Origin: Acetofilamentum sp.
GTDB taxonomy: Bacteria > Bacteroidota > Bacteroidia > Bacteroidales > DYOH01
Assembly (NCBI GenBank): GCA_020720625.1
Contig: DYOH01000001.1
Location: forward strand, 44,654-108,653
Direction of reading: 5' to 3'
DNA length: 64,000 nucleotides
The notes beneath the pieces were generated by a model. The model ran no database searches. It had not been told where the DNA came from and was given only the letters and a program-made list of their open reading frames with translations. Below are positions 27,268 through 36,965 of the stretch, piece by piece. The position numbers were made by a program, and so were the translations under genes. Each line of letters begins with the position of its first letter. The first letter of the stretch is position 1.

Positions 27268-29310
27268 TTATTTTAGTTCAAGATTTTCTAATCTTCTGTT
27301 CAAATTATCAATAGTCATCTGCTTTTTAACAATCTGCGTTTTGTATTGAAACTCAGCATCTGTATATTCGCGTATGAGTTTACTAAATTTATTTGTCAGG
27401 CTCAATAGTTCCTGTTCAAGTTTATTTTTTTCTTTTTCGAGATATTCAATTTTTTCCTGGCTTTCTTCGAGCATAATGCTTGTTTGGGTGTTTAATCTGG
27501 TAATTGTAATGGTAGATGCAATTGCTTCCGAAATTGACTCAATATAATTAATTTCGGGCAATGTAAACTCATGAAAAGAAGCTAATTCAACAACTCCAAG
27601 TATTCTGTTATCTGCTACAATAGGAGATAACAGAAGGTATTCGGGCGATTTTCCGCCTAAGCCGGATTCAATTCTGATATAATCATCGGGAACACCCTTA
27701 ATATGCATGGTATACTGCTCTTGGGCACAAGCACCTATTAATCCATCACCAATAAGAATTCTTTTTTCTATAAACTTTTTGCGGTCGTAAGCGTAGGCTG
27801 ATAGTAAATCGAGATACTTCTTTTTGTCTTTTCCTTCGTTTACTATAAAAATTCCGCCTAATGGTATTTTTAGAAAATTGATAATTTCCTTTATTAATTC
27901 GTCTCCCAAACCAATAATATTGCTTGAGTGTTCGCGCAGAATGTCAGATATTCTTGATTTTCCTTCGTTAAACCATTTTAACTTTTCATCCTGTTCTTTG
28001 TTTGTGTTTATGGCAATATTCGTTTTTTTGAGTTCCTGCTTTAGTTCAAGTAATTCATTACCAATGATATCTTCTTTGCTTAATACTTTGTAATCTACCA
28101 GAAGGTTTCCACTTTTTAGCTGATTAATAAACTCTGATTTTTCTTTATTTCCTTCATTTATAATGCCCAGATAATTATTCAATTTCTCAACTTCTTTATT
28201 CGATGATTTAGCGCTAATTTCCACAAATTTGCCCAGAGCAACGTCTTCTAATTGCTTTGTTAGGGTTTTAATATCTTTAATAAAGGCACTATTGGCCAGA
28301 TTTATACCAAGAAAAAGAAGTATAATGGCTAAAAAAGTGGCTAAAAACATAAGTAATCTGAAATTATTCAGATTTGCGTAAATTACTTTTAGGGGAATTT
28401 CCAGCGCAAGGTAATGTTCAATCGAAGGTATTTGTATGATGAAAATGTTGCTTTTGTCAAAACTTCCTTTTTGATTTCTAATGGTATTCATTTCGAATGA
28501 ATTAAGACCAAGTTTACTTGGGTTAACAGGAAATTCTGTTCTAAGTTCATTTGTGGAAAATACTAGTTTATCGTTTTTATTAATTAAATTGAGCGTTGCG
28601 CCCGGAGTAATCATAAAATTGTGAATAATTTGCTTAATTTCTGCAAGCTGAAATACTGGTAGTGCTGCAAGAGCAAATCCTTGAGCATTTCCTGAAATAA
28701 AATATGGGCGTGCAGCTGCAAAATGTGGTACTCCATCTAAGGTAATAATTCCTTGATATCTTTCGCCTTTATCTATAATTTTGGATAGCGCATGCGAGTT
28801 TGGGAAAAATACACCAATGGCTTTGTCGGCGCGGCGATTTAGAATTGTAGTGCTTATTTGCACATAGCCACCTTTGGTTTCCTGAAATATTCCAATTTCT
28901 GCTCCGGTGAATAGTTTAAGGTTATCTACTGCCGATGTATTGGTGTGTAATCTAACCCCTTCGTTCATCCATACTTTTACTTCAATGGAAAAACTTTCGC
29001 GGGTAATTTCGTTTTTTGCGTCAATTGTTATGGTTTCATTAATTTCTTTTACCAGTGAATTCTCCTGAAAAGTATAGGAGGTTAGAGCCATTGCCTTTTG
29101 TATATGCTCTTTTTTCTGTTGATTTAAGGTGGCAATATTATTATTTATTGCTTTCAACTGAAATTCGGCACTGCTTGCATAGTTTTCTTCGACTTTTGTT
29201 TTTTGCAGTTCGAGCACAACATATACAAATAGAATAAATACAACAAGTAGCAAAATTGCACTTATTATACTGTTTTTTGTTTGTATGTCGAAATTTCTAA
29301 GTAATCTCAT
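27268..29310 (-). CDS. membrane receptor with double-Cache-like and GAF domains, no output domain
   Basis: 680 residues. TM1 (about 14-33) and TM2 (about 330-350) enclose a large periplasmic sensor resembling the Cache_3/Cache_2 fusion of chemoreceptors (YVQISTTILNRRADKAIGVF; KGERYQGIITLDGVPHF), a small-ligand domain. A HAMP-like segment, a GAF domain (about 460-610; LLSAYAYDRKKF, GDGLIGACAQEQ) and a long C-terminal coiled coil (about 612-680) follow. Like the gene downstream, it has no enzymatic or methylation output. The two are 10 nt apart and their GAF domains are clearly related. Confidence 0.86.
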   Translation of the reverse strand: MRLLRNFDIQTKNSIISAILLLVVFILFVYVVLELQKTKVEENYASSAEFQLKAINNNIATLNQQKKEHIQKAMALTSYTFQENSLVKEINETITIDAKNEITRESFSIEVKVWMNEGVRLHTNTSAVDNLKLFTGAEIGIFQETKGGYVQISTTILNRRADKAIGVFFPNSHALSKIIDKGERYQGIITLDGVPHFAAARPYFISGNAQGFALAALPVFQLAEIKQIIHNFMITPGATLNLINKNDKLVFSTNELRTEFPVNPSKLGLNSFEMNTIRNQKGSFDKSNIFIIQIPSIEHYLALEIPLKVIYANLNNFRLLMFLATFLAIILLFLGINLANSAFIKDIKTLTKQLEDVALGKFVEISAKSSNKEVEKLNNYLGIINEGNKEKSEFINQLKSGNLLVDYKVLSKEDIIGNELLELKQELKKTNIAINTNKEQDEKLKWFNEGKSRISDILREHSSNIIGLGDELIKEIINFLKIPLGGIFIVNEGKDKKKYLDLLSAYAYDRKKFIEKRILIGDGLIGACAQEQYTMHIKGVPDDYIRIESGLGGKSPEYLLLSPIVADNRILGVVELASFHEFTLPEINYIESISEAIASTITITRLNTQTSIMLEESQEKIEYLEKEKNKLEQELLSLTNKFSKLIREYTDAEFQYKTQIVKKQMTIDNLNRRLENLELK

Positions 29311-29539
29311 GAAAATTATTTTTTAGACCAAATATTGCTTGAAATTTACATTATTTATGCCATTTTGAAAAACCACACTAATTGCAAGCTAAAATATAAA
29401 AAAGTTTTGTTCTTTTCAGGTTTCGCAAATTCTTTTTTTCCTTGCTGAAATTTTTTTGCCTTAGACAAATACTAAATACTTGTAAAGAAGCTTATTTCGG
29501 TTAAAAAAAGTTAAAGACAATTATAAACTTTAAAATACA

Positions 29540-29570
29540 TTGCCAGGCAGAAAAACACATTATACATTTG
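29540..29570 (+). promoter_or_regulatory. promoter of the Bat operon
   Basis: TTG (29540-29542), a 20-nt spacer and a perfect -7 box TACATTTG (29563-29570), placed 17 nt before the MoxR-type gene. Layout and boxes fit the Bacteroidota primary sigma consensus. Confidence 0.6.
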
Positions 29571-29587
29571 TGCTAAAATAAATAAAT

Positions 29588-30583
29588 ATGAATACAGCAA
29601 TTGACATTAAAGAAATCAACGAAAAAATTGAACGCGAAAGTGCTTTTATAGATTTATTAAGCTTTGAAATGGGCAAGGTGATTGTCGGGCAGAAACATTT
29701 AGTGGATAGTTTGATTGTTGGTCTTTTGGCCGATGGACACGTTCTGCTTGAAGGTGTGCCAGGCCTTGCAAAAACCTTGGCAATTAGTACATTGGCTAAA
29801 ATTGTAGATGCAAAATTCAATCGTATTCAGTTTACGCCCGATTTATTGCCTGCTGATTTGCTGGGCACACTGATTTATAGCCAAAAGAAAGAGGAGTTTG
29901 TGGTGAAACAAGGACCCATTTTTGCCAATTTTATTTTGGCCGATGAAATTAACCGCGCTCCGGCAAAAGTGCAGAGTGCATTGCTCGAGGCCATGCAAGA
30001 GCGACAGGTTACCTTAGGCGACGTAACCTACACCTTACCAAAGCCATTTCTTGTTTTGGCTACTCAAAACCCTATAGAACAGGAAGGTACTTATCCGCTA
30101 CCCGAGGCACAAGTAGACCGTTTTATGCTTAAAGTAGTTATTAATTATCCGAATAGAGCAGAGGAGCAGCTTATTCTTAAAGAAAATATTGCACAAGAGT
30201 TTCCAAAGCCAAATAAAGTACTCACCCCCGACGACATTATTCGCGCCCGCCAAGTTGTGAAGGATGTTTATATGGATGAAAAAATTGAAAAATATATTGT
30301 AGATTTGGTATTTGCCACTCGTTTTCCGGCAGAATTTGGTTTAGATAATTTAGTTCCGCTTATCAATTATGGAGCTTCGCCACGTGCAACAATCAGTTTG
30401 GCAATGGCTTCTAAAGCGCTTGCGTTTATTCGCAGAAGGGGATTTGTTACCCCCGAAGATGTGCGGGCTTTAGCCAAAGATATTCTGCGTCATAGAATTG
30501 GGCTTAGCTACGAAGCCGAAGCCGAAAATTTGAATACCGACCAAATTATTAATACTATTTTAAACGCTGTTCAAGTTCCTTAA
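29588..30583 (+). CDS. MoxR-type AAA+ ATPase of the Bat operon
   Basis: 331 residues. It has the MoxR form of Walker A (EGVPGLAKT), Walker B with ILADEINRAPAKVQ, the LLEAMQERQVTLG helix, sensor 1 in LATQNPIEQEGTYPLPEAQ, and the lid domain (SPRATISLAMASKALAFI). MoxR ATPases act as chaperones that load or activate VWA-domain partners, and four such related genes follow: DUF58, the BatD-position gene, BatA and BatB. It is the first gene of the operon, with a good promoter just upstream. Confidence 0.95.
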   Translation: MNTAIDIKEINEKIERESAFIDLLSFEMGKVIVGQKHLVDSLIVGLLADGHVLLEGVPGLAKTLAISTLAKIVDAKFNRIQFTPDLLPADLLGTLIYSQKKEEFVVKQGPIFANFILADEINRAPAKVQSALLEAMQERQVTLGDVTYTLPKPFLVLATQNPIEQEGTYPLPEAQVDRFMLKVVINYPNRAEEQLILKENIAQEFPKPNKVLTPDDIIRARQVVKDVYMDEKIEKYIVDLVFATRFPAEFGLDNLVPLINYGASPRATISLAMASKALAFIRRRGFVTPEDVRALAKDILRHRIGLSYEAEAENLNTDQIINTILNAVQVP

Positions 30584-30586
30584 ATT

Positions 30587-31450
30587 ATGGATACTTCCGA
30601 AATATTAAAAAAGGTTAGACGAATTGAAATAAAAACCAAAGGCTTATCTAAGAATATTTTTGCAGGTGAATATCATAGTGCTTTTAAAGGGCGTGGTATG
30701 GCTTTTAGCGAAGTGAGAGAATATCAGTATGGCGACGACGTGCGCTCAATAGATTGGAATGTAACTGCTAGGTTTAACCATCCTTATGTAAAAATATTCG
30801 AAGAAGAAAGGGAGCTTACCATCATGCTTTTAATTGATGTTAGTGCCTCCGGAAATTTTGGTACAATTAAGTCGCTGAAAAAGGAACTTGCCACTGAAAT
30901 TGCCGCTGTTCTCGCATTTAGTACTATACAAAATAATGATAAGGTGGGAGCTATTTTTTTTAGCGACAAAATAGAAATGTTTATTCCGCCCCAAAAAGGT
31001 AGAAAGCACACCTTGCGGATTATTCGCGAAACACTCGATTTTAAGCCCCAAAGTAAAGGTACGGATCTGAATCTGGCATTGAAATATCTAAATAATATAA
31101 TAAAGAAAAGGTGTACAGCTTTTATATTATCCGATTTTTTAGACAATGGATTTTCCGATGCTATTAAATTAGCAAATAAAAAGCACGATATCATTGCCTT
31201 ACAACTGTACGATCAACACGACGAGTTTTTACCTGCCGTTGGCGATTTGATGGTAAAAAATGCCGAAACAGGAAGCGAAATGTGGATAGATACTAGCTCC
31301 GCCAGATATCAGAAGGCCTATATAAAATGGTGGATTGAGCATAATAAATTCATCGATGATGTTTTTATGCGAAGCGGTGTGGATTTCGTTAAGCTTCGCA
31401 CTGATTTGGATTACGTTAAACCATTGCTACAGTTATTTAAACGAAGATAA
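30587..31450 (+). CDS. DUF58 domain protein of the Bat operon
   Basis: 287 residues, with the DUF58 core motif YQYGDDVRSIDWNVTARF and a VWA-like fold with a degenerate metal site (LLIDVSASGNFG). The short form without membrane segments is the type adjacent to MoxR in Bacteroidota Bat operons. It starts 3 nt after the MoxR gene and ends 1 nt before the next gene. It probably links the ATPase to the membrane VWA proteins. Confidence 0.93.
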   Translation: MDTSEILKKVRRIEIKTKGLSKNIFAGEYHSAFKGRGMAFSEVREYQYGDDVRSIDWNVTARFNHPYVKIFEEERELTIMLLIDVSASGNFGTIKSLKKELATEIAAVLAFSTIQNNDKVGAIFFSDKIEMFIPPQKGRKHTLRIIRETLDFKPQSKGTDLNLALKYLNNIIKKRCTAFILSDFLDNGFSDAIKLANKKHDIIALQLYDQHDEFLPAVGDLMVKNAETGSEMWIDTSSARYQKAYIKWWIEHNKFIDDVFMRSGVDFVKLRTDLDYVKPLLQLFKRR

Positions 31451-31451
31451 A

Positions 31452-32453
31452 ATGCCCACAAAGAGAATAGCTTTTATTTCATTTTTTTTGCTCTTTTTTT
31501 ATTCACTTTCGGCGCAACAGCTAAATGCTGAGCTAAGCAAAAACCGCATTATTGTTGGTGATACGCTTACACTTTTACTTTCGGTAGAAGTTGCTGCAAA
31601 TAATCAGGTAATTTTTCCTGTTTTAGTTGATACCGTTGCAAGCGGTGTCGAAATTGTTAGAAGCCCATTGCTTGATTCTATAAAGCAAAATGGAAGAATT
31701 TTGTATACCCAAAGTTTGATTATTTCCGCCTACGATTCGGCGATGTTTCGAATTGGCCCATTAAAAGCAATTGTAGTAAATGGAATAAACATAGACACCA
31801 TTTATTCTAATATTCTTAATTTTTTTGCTGATTATCAGGTATTAAACCAAAATCTTGAAGCTAAGCTGGATACTTCGATTAACGAGCAAATTGTTCGAAA
31901 CAAAGCGAATGTAGAGGCTCCTTTTACTTTCAAGGAATTGTGGTATAGAATCAAAAGTTTTTTCAAGGATTATTGGTTTGTGGTTTTAGCTGCAATTATT
32001 CTTTTGGTTTTTGGATTATACTATTATTATAAAATCCGAAATAAAGCCAAGGTAATAATGGATGCTCCAGAAGTTAGGTTAAAACCCGAAATAGAAGCCC
32101 TGCAATTGCTCGATTCATTAGCAGATAAGAAACTTTGGCAACAAGGAAAACTGAAAGATTATTATTCAGAATTGTCCGTTATTTTAAGGCATTATGTTGA
32201 ACGACAATGGCATATTATTGCGTTAGAGGCAACAACTGATTTAATAAGAAAGCAAATTAAATTTCGAAATTTATTAGAAGCAGAGCAAGAGAAAGAGCTA
32301 AATGAAATGCTAACCCTTGCCGATTATGTAAAATTTGCTAAATATCAGACTTTGCCTGCTGAAAATGATAAAACACTTAAACGAGCTTACGCATTTGTAG
32401 AAGCTACAAAACCAAAAATTGTTTCTCAACCAGAAAATGAAATAGAAAAATGA
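31452..32453 (+). CDS. Bat-operon membrane protein in the BatD-like position
   Basis: 333 residues from the ATG at 31452 (MPTKRIAFIS); an alternative frame start at 31335 lies inside the DUF58 gene. A signal peptide (about 1-22, ending SAQ), a beta-rich periplasmic domain (about 25-165, RIIVGDTLTLLLSVEV like the start of BatD-type domains), one membrane segment (about 178-198) and a cytosolic helical domain (about 225-325). It lacks the length of typical BatD. Its last 4 nt overlap the BatA-type gene. Confidence 0.8.
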   Translation: MPTKRIAFISFFLLFFYSLSAQQLNAELSKNRIIVGDTLTLLLSVEVAANNQVIFPVLVDTVASGVEIVRSPLLDSIKQNGRILYTQSLIISAYDSAMFRIGPLKAIVVNGINIDTIYSNILNFFADYQVLNQNLEAKLDTSINEQIVRNKANVEAPFTFKELWYRIKSFFKDYWFVVLAAIILLVFGLYYYYKIRNKAKVIMDAPEVRLKPEIEALQLLDSLADKKLWQQGKLKDYYSELSVILRHYVERQWHIIALEATTDLIRKQIKFRNLLEAEQEKELNEMLTLADYVKFAKYQTLPAENDKTLKRAYAFVEATKPKIVSQPENEIEK

Positions 32454-33442
32454 TGGGAATAAAATTTGCTCATCCGGAGTTTTTATATTTGCTGATATTA
32501 CTGTTTCCGCTAATATTTTGGTATATTTTTAAATATAGCAAGAGTTATCCCACTATCAGCCTAAGTACAACAAAGGCTTTTTTGAAGCTAAAACCCGGAC
32601 TAAGATGGTATTTACGCCACCTCATGTTTGTTTTTAGAATTTTGGCATTGGCTCTAATTATTTTGGTTTTGGCGCGTCCGCAGGCGCATTATGCAAAGCG
32701 CGATGTAATTACCGAAGGAATTGATATTGTTTTGGCCATAGACGTTTCCAGAAGCATGCTTGCTCGTGATTTTAAGCCAGATAGGATGGAAGCTGCTAAA
32801 GAAGTGGCTATAAAATTTGTGAGCGGACGAATGAACGACAGGATTGGTTTGATTGTTTTTAGTGGAGAAAGTTTTACTCAATGTCCGCTAACAACAGATA
32901 AGGCAGTGTTGGTAAATCTTATAAATGAGCTTGAATGCGGTATGATTGAAGATGGAACAGCCATTGGATTAGGTTTAGCCAATTCTATTACCCGACTCAA
33001 AGAAAGTACAGCCAAAAGCAAGGTTATTATTTTAATTACCGATGGCATGAACAACGCCGGCGAAATTGCACCATTAACGGCTGCTGAGTTGGCTAAGGAT
33101 TTGGGTGTTAGGGTATATACTATTGGCATTGGCACAGTTGGTACTGCTCCATATCCGGTACAAACCATGTTCGGAATCGAATATCAGCAGATGGAAGTAG
33201 AAATTGATGAAAAAATGCTTACCGAAATTGCTGAAGCTACAGAAGGAAAGTACTTTAGAGCTAAATCGAAAATGGAACTTGAGAATGTTTATGAACAAAT
33301 TGACCAACTTGAAAAAACCAAAATTCAGGTGCATCAGTATAGCCAAAAAGAAGAAAAATTTTTCTGGTTTGGCATTGTGGCAATGATATTGGTTGCAATT
33401 GAGATATTGCTTAGGTATACCATTTTACGAAATTTACCTTAA
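32450..33442 (+). CDS. BatA-like VWA membrane protein
   Basis: 330 residues: two N-terminal membrane segments (about 12-30, 58-80), a VWA domain (about 90-275) with an intact MIDAS (AIDVSRSM, Thr in LTTDKA and Asp in ITDGMNN) and a C-terminal membrane segment (about 308-327). VWA domains of this operon are presented to the periplasm or cytosolic face and bind protein partners with MoxR. The family was linked to oxygen tolerance in Bacteroides. It overlaps the upstream gene by 4 nt and precedes the second VWA protein. Confidence 0.93.
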   Translation: MMGIKFAHPEFLYLLILLFPLIFWYIFKYSKSYPTISLSTTKAFLKLKPGLRWYLRHLMFVFRILALALIILVLARPQAHYAKRDVITEGIDIVLAIDVSRSMLARDFKPDRMEAAKEVAIKFVSGRMNDRIGLIVFSGESFTQCPLTTDKAVLVNLINELECGMIEDGTAIGLGLANSITRLKESTAKSKVIILITDGMNNAGEIAPLTAAELAKDLGVRVYTIGIGTVGTAPYPVQTMFGIEYQQMEVEIDEKMLTEIAEATEGKYFRAKSKMELENVYEQIDQLEKTKIQVHQYSQKEEKFFWFGIVAMILVAIEILLRYTILRNLP

Positions 33443-33452
33443 TAGGAATAGT

Positions 33453-34526
33453 ATGGAAGCAGATAGATTTATTTTTGCAGAAAAAAATATATTGATTTAC
33501 GGTTCTATTGTATTGATATTCTTTATATTGTTGTTTTGGTTCTCGGTGATTATTCAAAGAAGAAAGCGCAAGAAATTAGGCGATTCGGCTATTATTGCCA
33601 AAATTATTTCTGGGAAATCTAATTTTCGTCTAATGAGCTCTTTTGTATTTGTTATTTTAGGTTTTGCTTTTATTGTATTGGGTCAATCAAGACCACAATT
33701 CGGAGCAAAATTAACGGAGAGCAAACTCGAGGGGTCTGACATTATGATTGCCCTTGATGTTTCCAATAGTATGAATGCCGAAGATATTAAACCCAACAGG
33801 ATAGAAAGAGCTAAAATGGCGCTTTTGAAACTGGCCGATAAGCTAAACGGTGATCGTATCGGAATTATTATTTTTGCCGGCGATGCTTTTGTGCAATTGC
33901 CTCTTACAAACGATTACGGTGCTGCACGCATGTTTATTTCAAATGTTTCTACAAATATGATTGAAAAACAAGGAACTGCTGTTTCGGCTGCCCTCGATTT
34001 GGCCATGAAATCTTTTCAATCAGAATCCAAAGCCGGTAAATCGATTTTAATTATTAGCGATGGTGAGAATCACGAGGAAGGTGCCTTAGAACTTGCATCA
34101 GAAGCTGCAAAACAAGGTTTTGTAATCCATTCCATTGGTATGGGGCAGCCACAAGGAGCGCCAATTCCTGTGTATAATCAATTTGGACAAAGAGATTACT
34201 GGAAGGATAAAGATGGAAATACCGTTATAAGCAAGTTGAATGAAAACATGCTCATGCAATTGGCTAAGGCGGGAAACGGAATCTATGTGCGGGCCAGCAC
34301 AAGTTCGGCAGGGCTAAATGCACTTTACGACGAGATTCAGAAAATGGAGAAGCAAAAGCATGAATCTAAGCAGTATGCGGAATACAACGAGCAGTTTCAG
34401 TATTTTTTTGGAATAGCTCTTTTGTTTTTATTTTTGGAGTTGTTTATCCTGCAACGCAAACCTAAGAGATTCGAAAATTTTAGTTTATTTAAGTCTGATA
34501 TTATTTCAGCAGTTAAATCGAAATAA
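33453..34526 (+). CDS. BatB-like VWA membrane protein
   Basis: 357 residues from the ATG at 33453 (MEADRFIFAE); the longer frame at 33393 overlaps the BatA-type gene. A first membrane segment (about 13-33), a second (about 60-78), a VWA domain (about 90-290) with MIDAS ALDVSNSMN and ISDGENHEE, and a C-terminal membrane segment (about 312-332). It is a paralog of the preceding gene, 10 nt downstream, and the pair is the usual BatA/BatB arrangement. Confidence 0.93.
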   Translation: MEADRFIFAEKNILIYGSIVLIFFILLFWFSVIIQRRKRKKLGDSAIIAKIISGKSNFRLMSSFVFVILGFAFIVLGQSRPQFGAKLTESKLEGSDIMIALDVSNSMNAEDIKPNRIERAKMALLKLADKLNGDRIGIIIFAGDAFVQLPLTNDYGAARMFISNVSTNMIEKQGTAVSAALDLAMKSFQSESKAGKSILIISDGENHEEGALELASEAAKQGFVIHSIGMGQPQGAPIPVYNQFGQRDYWKDKDGNTVISKLNENMLMQLAKAGNGIYVRASTSSAGLNALYDEIQKMEKQKHESKQYAEYNEQFQYFFGIALLFLFLELFILQRKPKRFENFSLFKSDIISAVKSK

Positions 34527-34538
34527 ATCTTATTATCC

Positions 34539-35258
34539 ATGAGTAGATTAGTGTTATTTATTATTCTGATGAATCTTGGTATTGTAAAAGTTCTGGCACA
34601 AGCAGAGAATGCCCAGATTAGAAAAGGAAACAAAGAATTTAAGAAAGCAAATTTTAGCAATGCACAAGTGAAGTATACCGGTGCGTTGGAAAAAAATCCG
34701 CTAAGTTTTGGTGCAAATTATAATTTGGGAAATACAGCATTTGTACAAAAAAATTACGAAGAAGCCACCAAGCATTTTGCAGAGATAAGCCAATTGAACG
34801 AAAACGCTTCTAACTTAGCGCTTGCCAATTTTAACTTAGGAAATAGCTACATGGCACAGCAAAAATATCAGGAAGCAGTGCAGGCCTATAAAACCGCACT
34901 AAAACATAATCCTGACGATTATGAGGCAAAATACAATTTATCTTATGCTCAAAAAAAATTGAAAGAGAGTCAGCAAAATCAGCAGAATCAGAATAAAGAA
35001 AATCAGCAAGACGAAAATAAGAACGAAAATCAGCAGAATAAGGAGAATAATGAGGAGCAGAATCAGGAGAAACAAGAAAACCAAAATCAGCAAAATAACG
35101 AAAATCAGAATCAAAATCAGCCACAAAAGCAAAAAATTAGTCCGCAGGATGCCCAGCGATTATTAAAAGCAATTGATGAAGCTGATAAAAAAGTGCAACA
35201 AAAATTAGCCAAAGAAAAAGCCAAGGCTAGTAAAACCAAGTTGGAAAAAGATTGGTAG
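34539..35258 (+). CDS. BatC-like TPR protein with Asn/Gln-rich tail
   Basis: 239 residues. A signal peptide or anchor (about 1-20) is followed by three TPR units (about 25-135; NYNLGNTAFVQKNYEEA, NFNLGNSYMAQQKYQEA, KYNLSYAQKKL). Residues about 145-200 are almost only Asn, Gln, Glu and Lys, a low-complexity stretch typical of BatC proteins, and a short basic helix closes the protein. It is the last gene of the operon; a hairpin region follows. BatD and BatE genes, often next in Bacteroidota, are absent here. Confidence 0.9.
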   Translation: MSRLVLFIILMNLGIVKVLAQAENAQIRKGNKEFKKANFSNAQVKYTGALEKNPLSFGANYNLGNTAFVQKNYEEATKHFAEISQLNENASNLALANFNLGNSYMAQQKYQEAVQAYKTALKHNPDDYEAKYNLSYAQKKLKESQQNQQNQNKENQQDENKNENQQNKENNEEQNQEKQENQNQQNNENQNQNQPQKQKISPQDAQRLLKAIDEADKKVQQKLAKEKAKASKTKLEKDW

Positions 35259-35280
35259 TTTGACGCATGTAGGCTGAAAA

Positions 35281-35331
35281 ACGAAAAAAGGGTGAAACGG
35301 ACTTAGACTTTTATACCGTATTCACCCTTAA
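35281..35331 (-). terminator. hairpin terminator between BatC and the PQQ-like gene
   Basis: Stem AAGGGTGAA / TTCACCCTT extended by ACGG / CCGT with one bulged base. Read on the minus strand it is followed by TTTTTTCGTTTTT, the form of an intrinsic terminator for the gene ending at 35344. On the plus strand it could also stop the Bat operon, though its T-run is weaker there. Confidence 0.75.
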
Positions 35332-35343
35332 ATATTTTAAGGA

Positions 35344-36777
35344 TTACTGTTTTCTTCCGAAGCAATATAAATAACCATCACGGGAGGCAAGGTATAAGAA
35401 TCCGTCTACCGCAATAGGAGTGGCATCAATTTCCATATTATCGAGCCTAGCAATAAGTTCCACGCTTGCATTCTTATTTATCCTATACAAAAGCAATCCA
35501 TTGTCTAAGGCCACAATAAGCTTATTTTTTATAAAAATAGGCGTTGAAATAGTGCCTCCAATATACGATTTATACAATAGCTCAGGCATTGGAATCAGTG
35601 TTTTTCCATCTGTTCCGATGCCAAACATTCCTGAAATTTGATCGTGTTGCACAATATGCAAAAAACCGTCTACTCCAACAAAGGCTGCCAAGTGCAAAGA
35701 ATCTGTTGTTGCATCGTTTACTGCTACAGAGCCAATGATGCCACCACGCCAATGAAACCATTTGCGGTTAGCCGTTGGATAGTACCAAACAACTGAATTT
35801 TCGGGTTTTTCTGAAGGATTCAACTTGTATACTCCACCGTTTCCGGGAATATAATCCTTTTCTACCGGAATGAGTAGATTGTTGTCGTAAGTAACCGTTG
35901 GAGTGCCATTTAAATCTGAACCTATATTGAAAACCCATGTAGTATCGCGGGCATGTGTATTATATCCATAAACCCTGCCGCTGCCGGCAGTTGTGTATAC
36001 AAAATTATTTAGGAATACCGGCGCCGATTCTGTTTCGAGATTAGTGCCATGTGTTAAAGTATCACTTAAATTAAAGTATAATATCTCTTTGTAAATAAGC
36101 GGTTCTTTATATTTACCCACTTTGTGTGCTTTGGCCGGATCCGGGGAAAAAATAGTAAAAATTCCATTCTCAAGTGGAATGTAAGCTGTATCGTTTATTA
36201 CTAAAACTGTTGCATCAACATCGCGACTATAGCTAATGGTTTGTTCCACGTTCATGCGCCATAGTTCTTTGCCGCTAAAATAGCTAATTGCCCTGAAACT
36301 ATAGGCTTTATCGGCATCTAACGGATTGTCGGCACCACGGCGGCTTCCTTGCATAATCACATATTTTTCGTTACTATTTTTGGCATTTTGGTTTTCCCAT
36401 ATTGCGGGCGAACCTTTTAATATATCGTCGAATTTGTATTCCCAAACGATTTTTTGAGTTTCGATATCAATCTTTTTTAAGCCATAGTCAAAAGAAGGTT
36501 GAATGAGATAGTTTTTGTCGTTTTCTCTAATAAAAAGAGCTTGTCCTGTCCAACCAGCCCCTTTCCACATTCGGTTTGGGTCTCCATAAGCCGGACTTCG
36601 ACCTTCGCCAAGCCACAATTTCCAAACGAGTGCTAAAGTGTCCGGAGCTTCATTTCCATAATAATTTCTCTTTTCGGAACCCAGATAGCTGCTTACAATA
36701 GGTTCAATATTTTGAGAATAAGTGCGGTGAGATAGAAGAAAAACAAGAATTGAGCTAATAATACTATATTTTATCAT
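35344..36777 (-). CDS. PQQ-like beta-propeller secreted protein
   Basis: 477 residues from the ATG at 36777, with a signal peptide (about 1-21). Repeated blades with Trp/Gly and Ala-rich strands (RIGKELWRMN..., VYGYNTHARDTTWVFNIG, GYLYCFG at the end) make it a member of the PQQ-like/WD40-type propellers. The tryptophan docking motif of true quinoprotein dehydrogenases (AxDxxTGxxxW) is not visible in full, and no catalytic residues are seen, so a binding or scaffold role is more likely than an enzyme. It has its own terminator and no operon partner. Confidence 0.82.
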   Translation of the reverse strand: MIKYSIISSILVFLLSHRTYSQNIEPIVSSYLGSEKRNYYGNEAPDTLALVWKLWLGEGRSPAYGDPNRMWKGAGWTGQALFIRENDKNYLIQPSFDYGLKKIDIETQKIVWEYKFDDILKGSPAIWENQNAKNSNEKYVIMQGSRRGADNPLDADKAYSFRAISYFSGKELWRMNVEQTISYSRDVDATVLVINDTAYIPLENGIFTIFSPDPAKAHKVGKYKEPLIYKEILYFNLSDTLTHGTNLETESAPVFLNNFVYTTAGSGRVYGYNTHARDTTWVFNIGSDLNGTPTVTYDNNLLIPVEKDYIPGNGGVYKLNPSEKPENSVVWYYPTANRKWFHWRGGIIGSVAVNDATTDSLHLAAFVGVDGFLHIVQHDQISGMFGIGTDGKTLIPMPELLYKSYIGGTISTPIFIKNKLIVALDNGLLLYRINKNASVELIARLDNMEIDATPIAVDGFLYLASRDGYLYCFGRKQ

Positions 36778-36965
36778 AATTTTTTGTTTTGGCTGCAAAA
36801 TAGCATTAATTTAAATTTTTTGCATTGTAGCAACAAATTAATTATTGAATTATCACCAAAGGATGTTGTGCCATCTTATATTTCTGTGCGTAATACTCAA
36901 ATTGAAAATAATATTTGCACATGAACCGATAAAATAAGAATTTTGCACTCTAAAATTATCATATA

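Noticed and set aside
34831-35124. Minus-strand frame with repeated Asp/Phe/Ala/Ser residues
   Set aside because: It is the complement of the Asn/Gln-rich tail of BatC and is explained by that low-complexity stretch.
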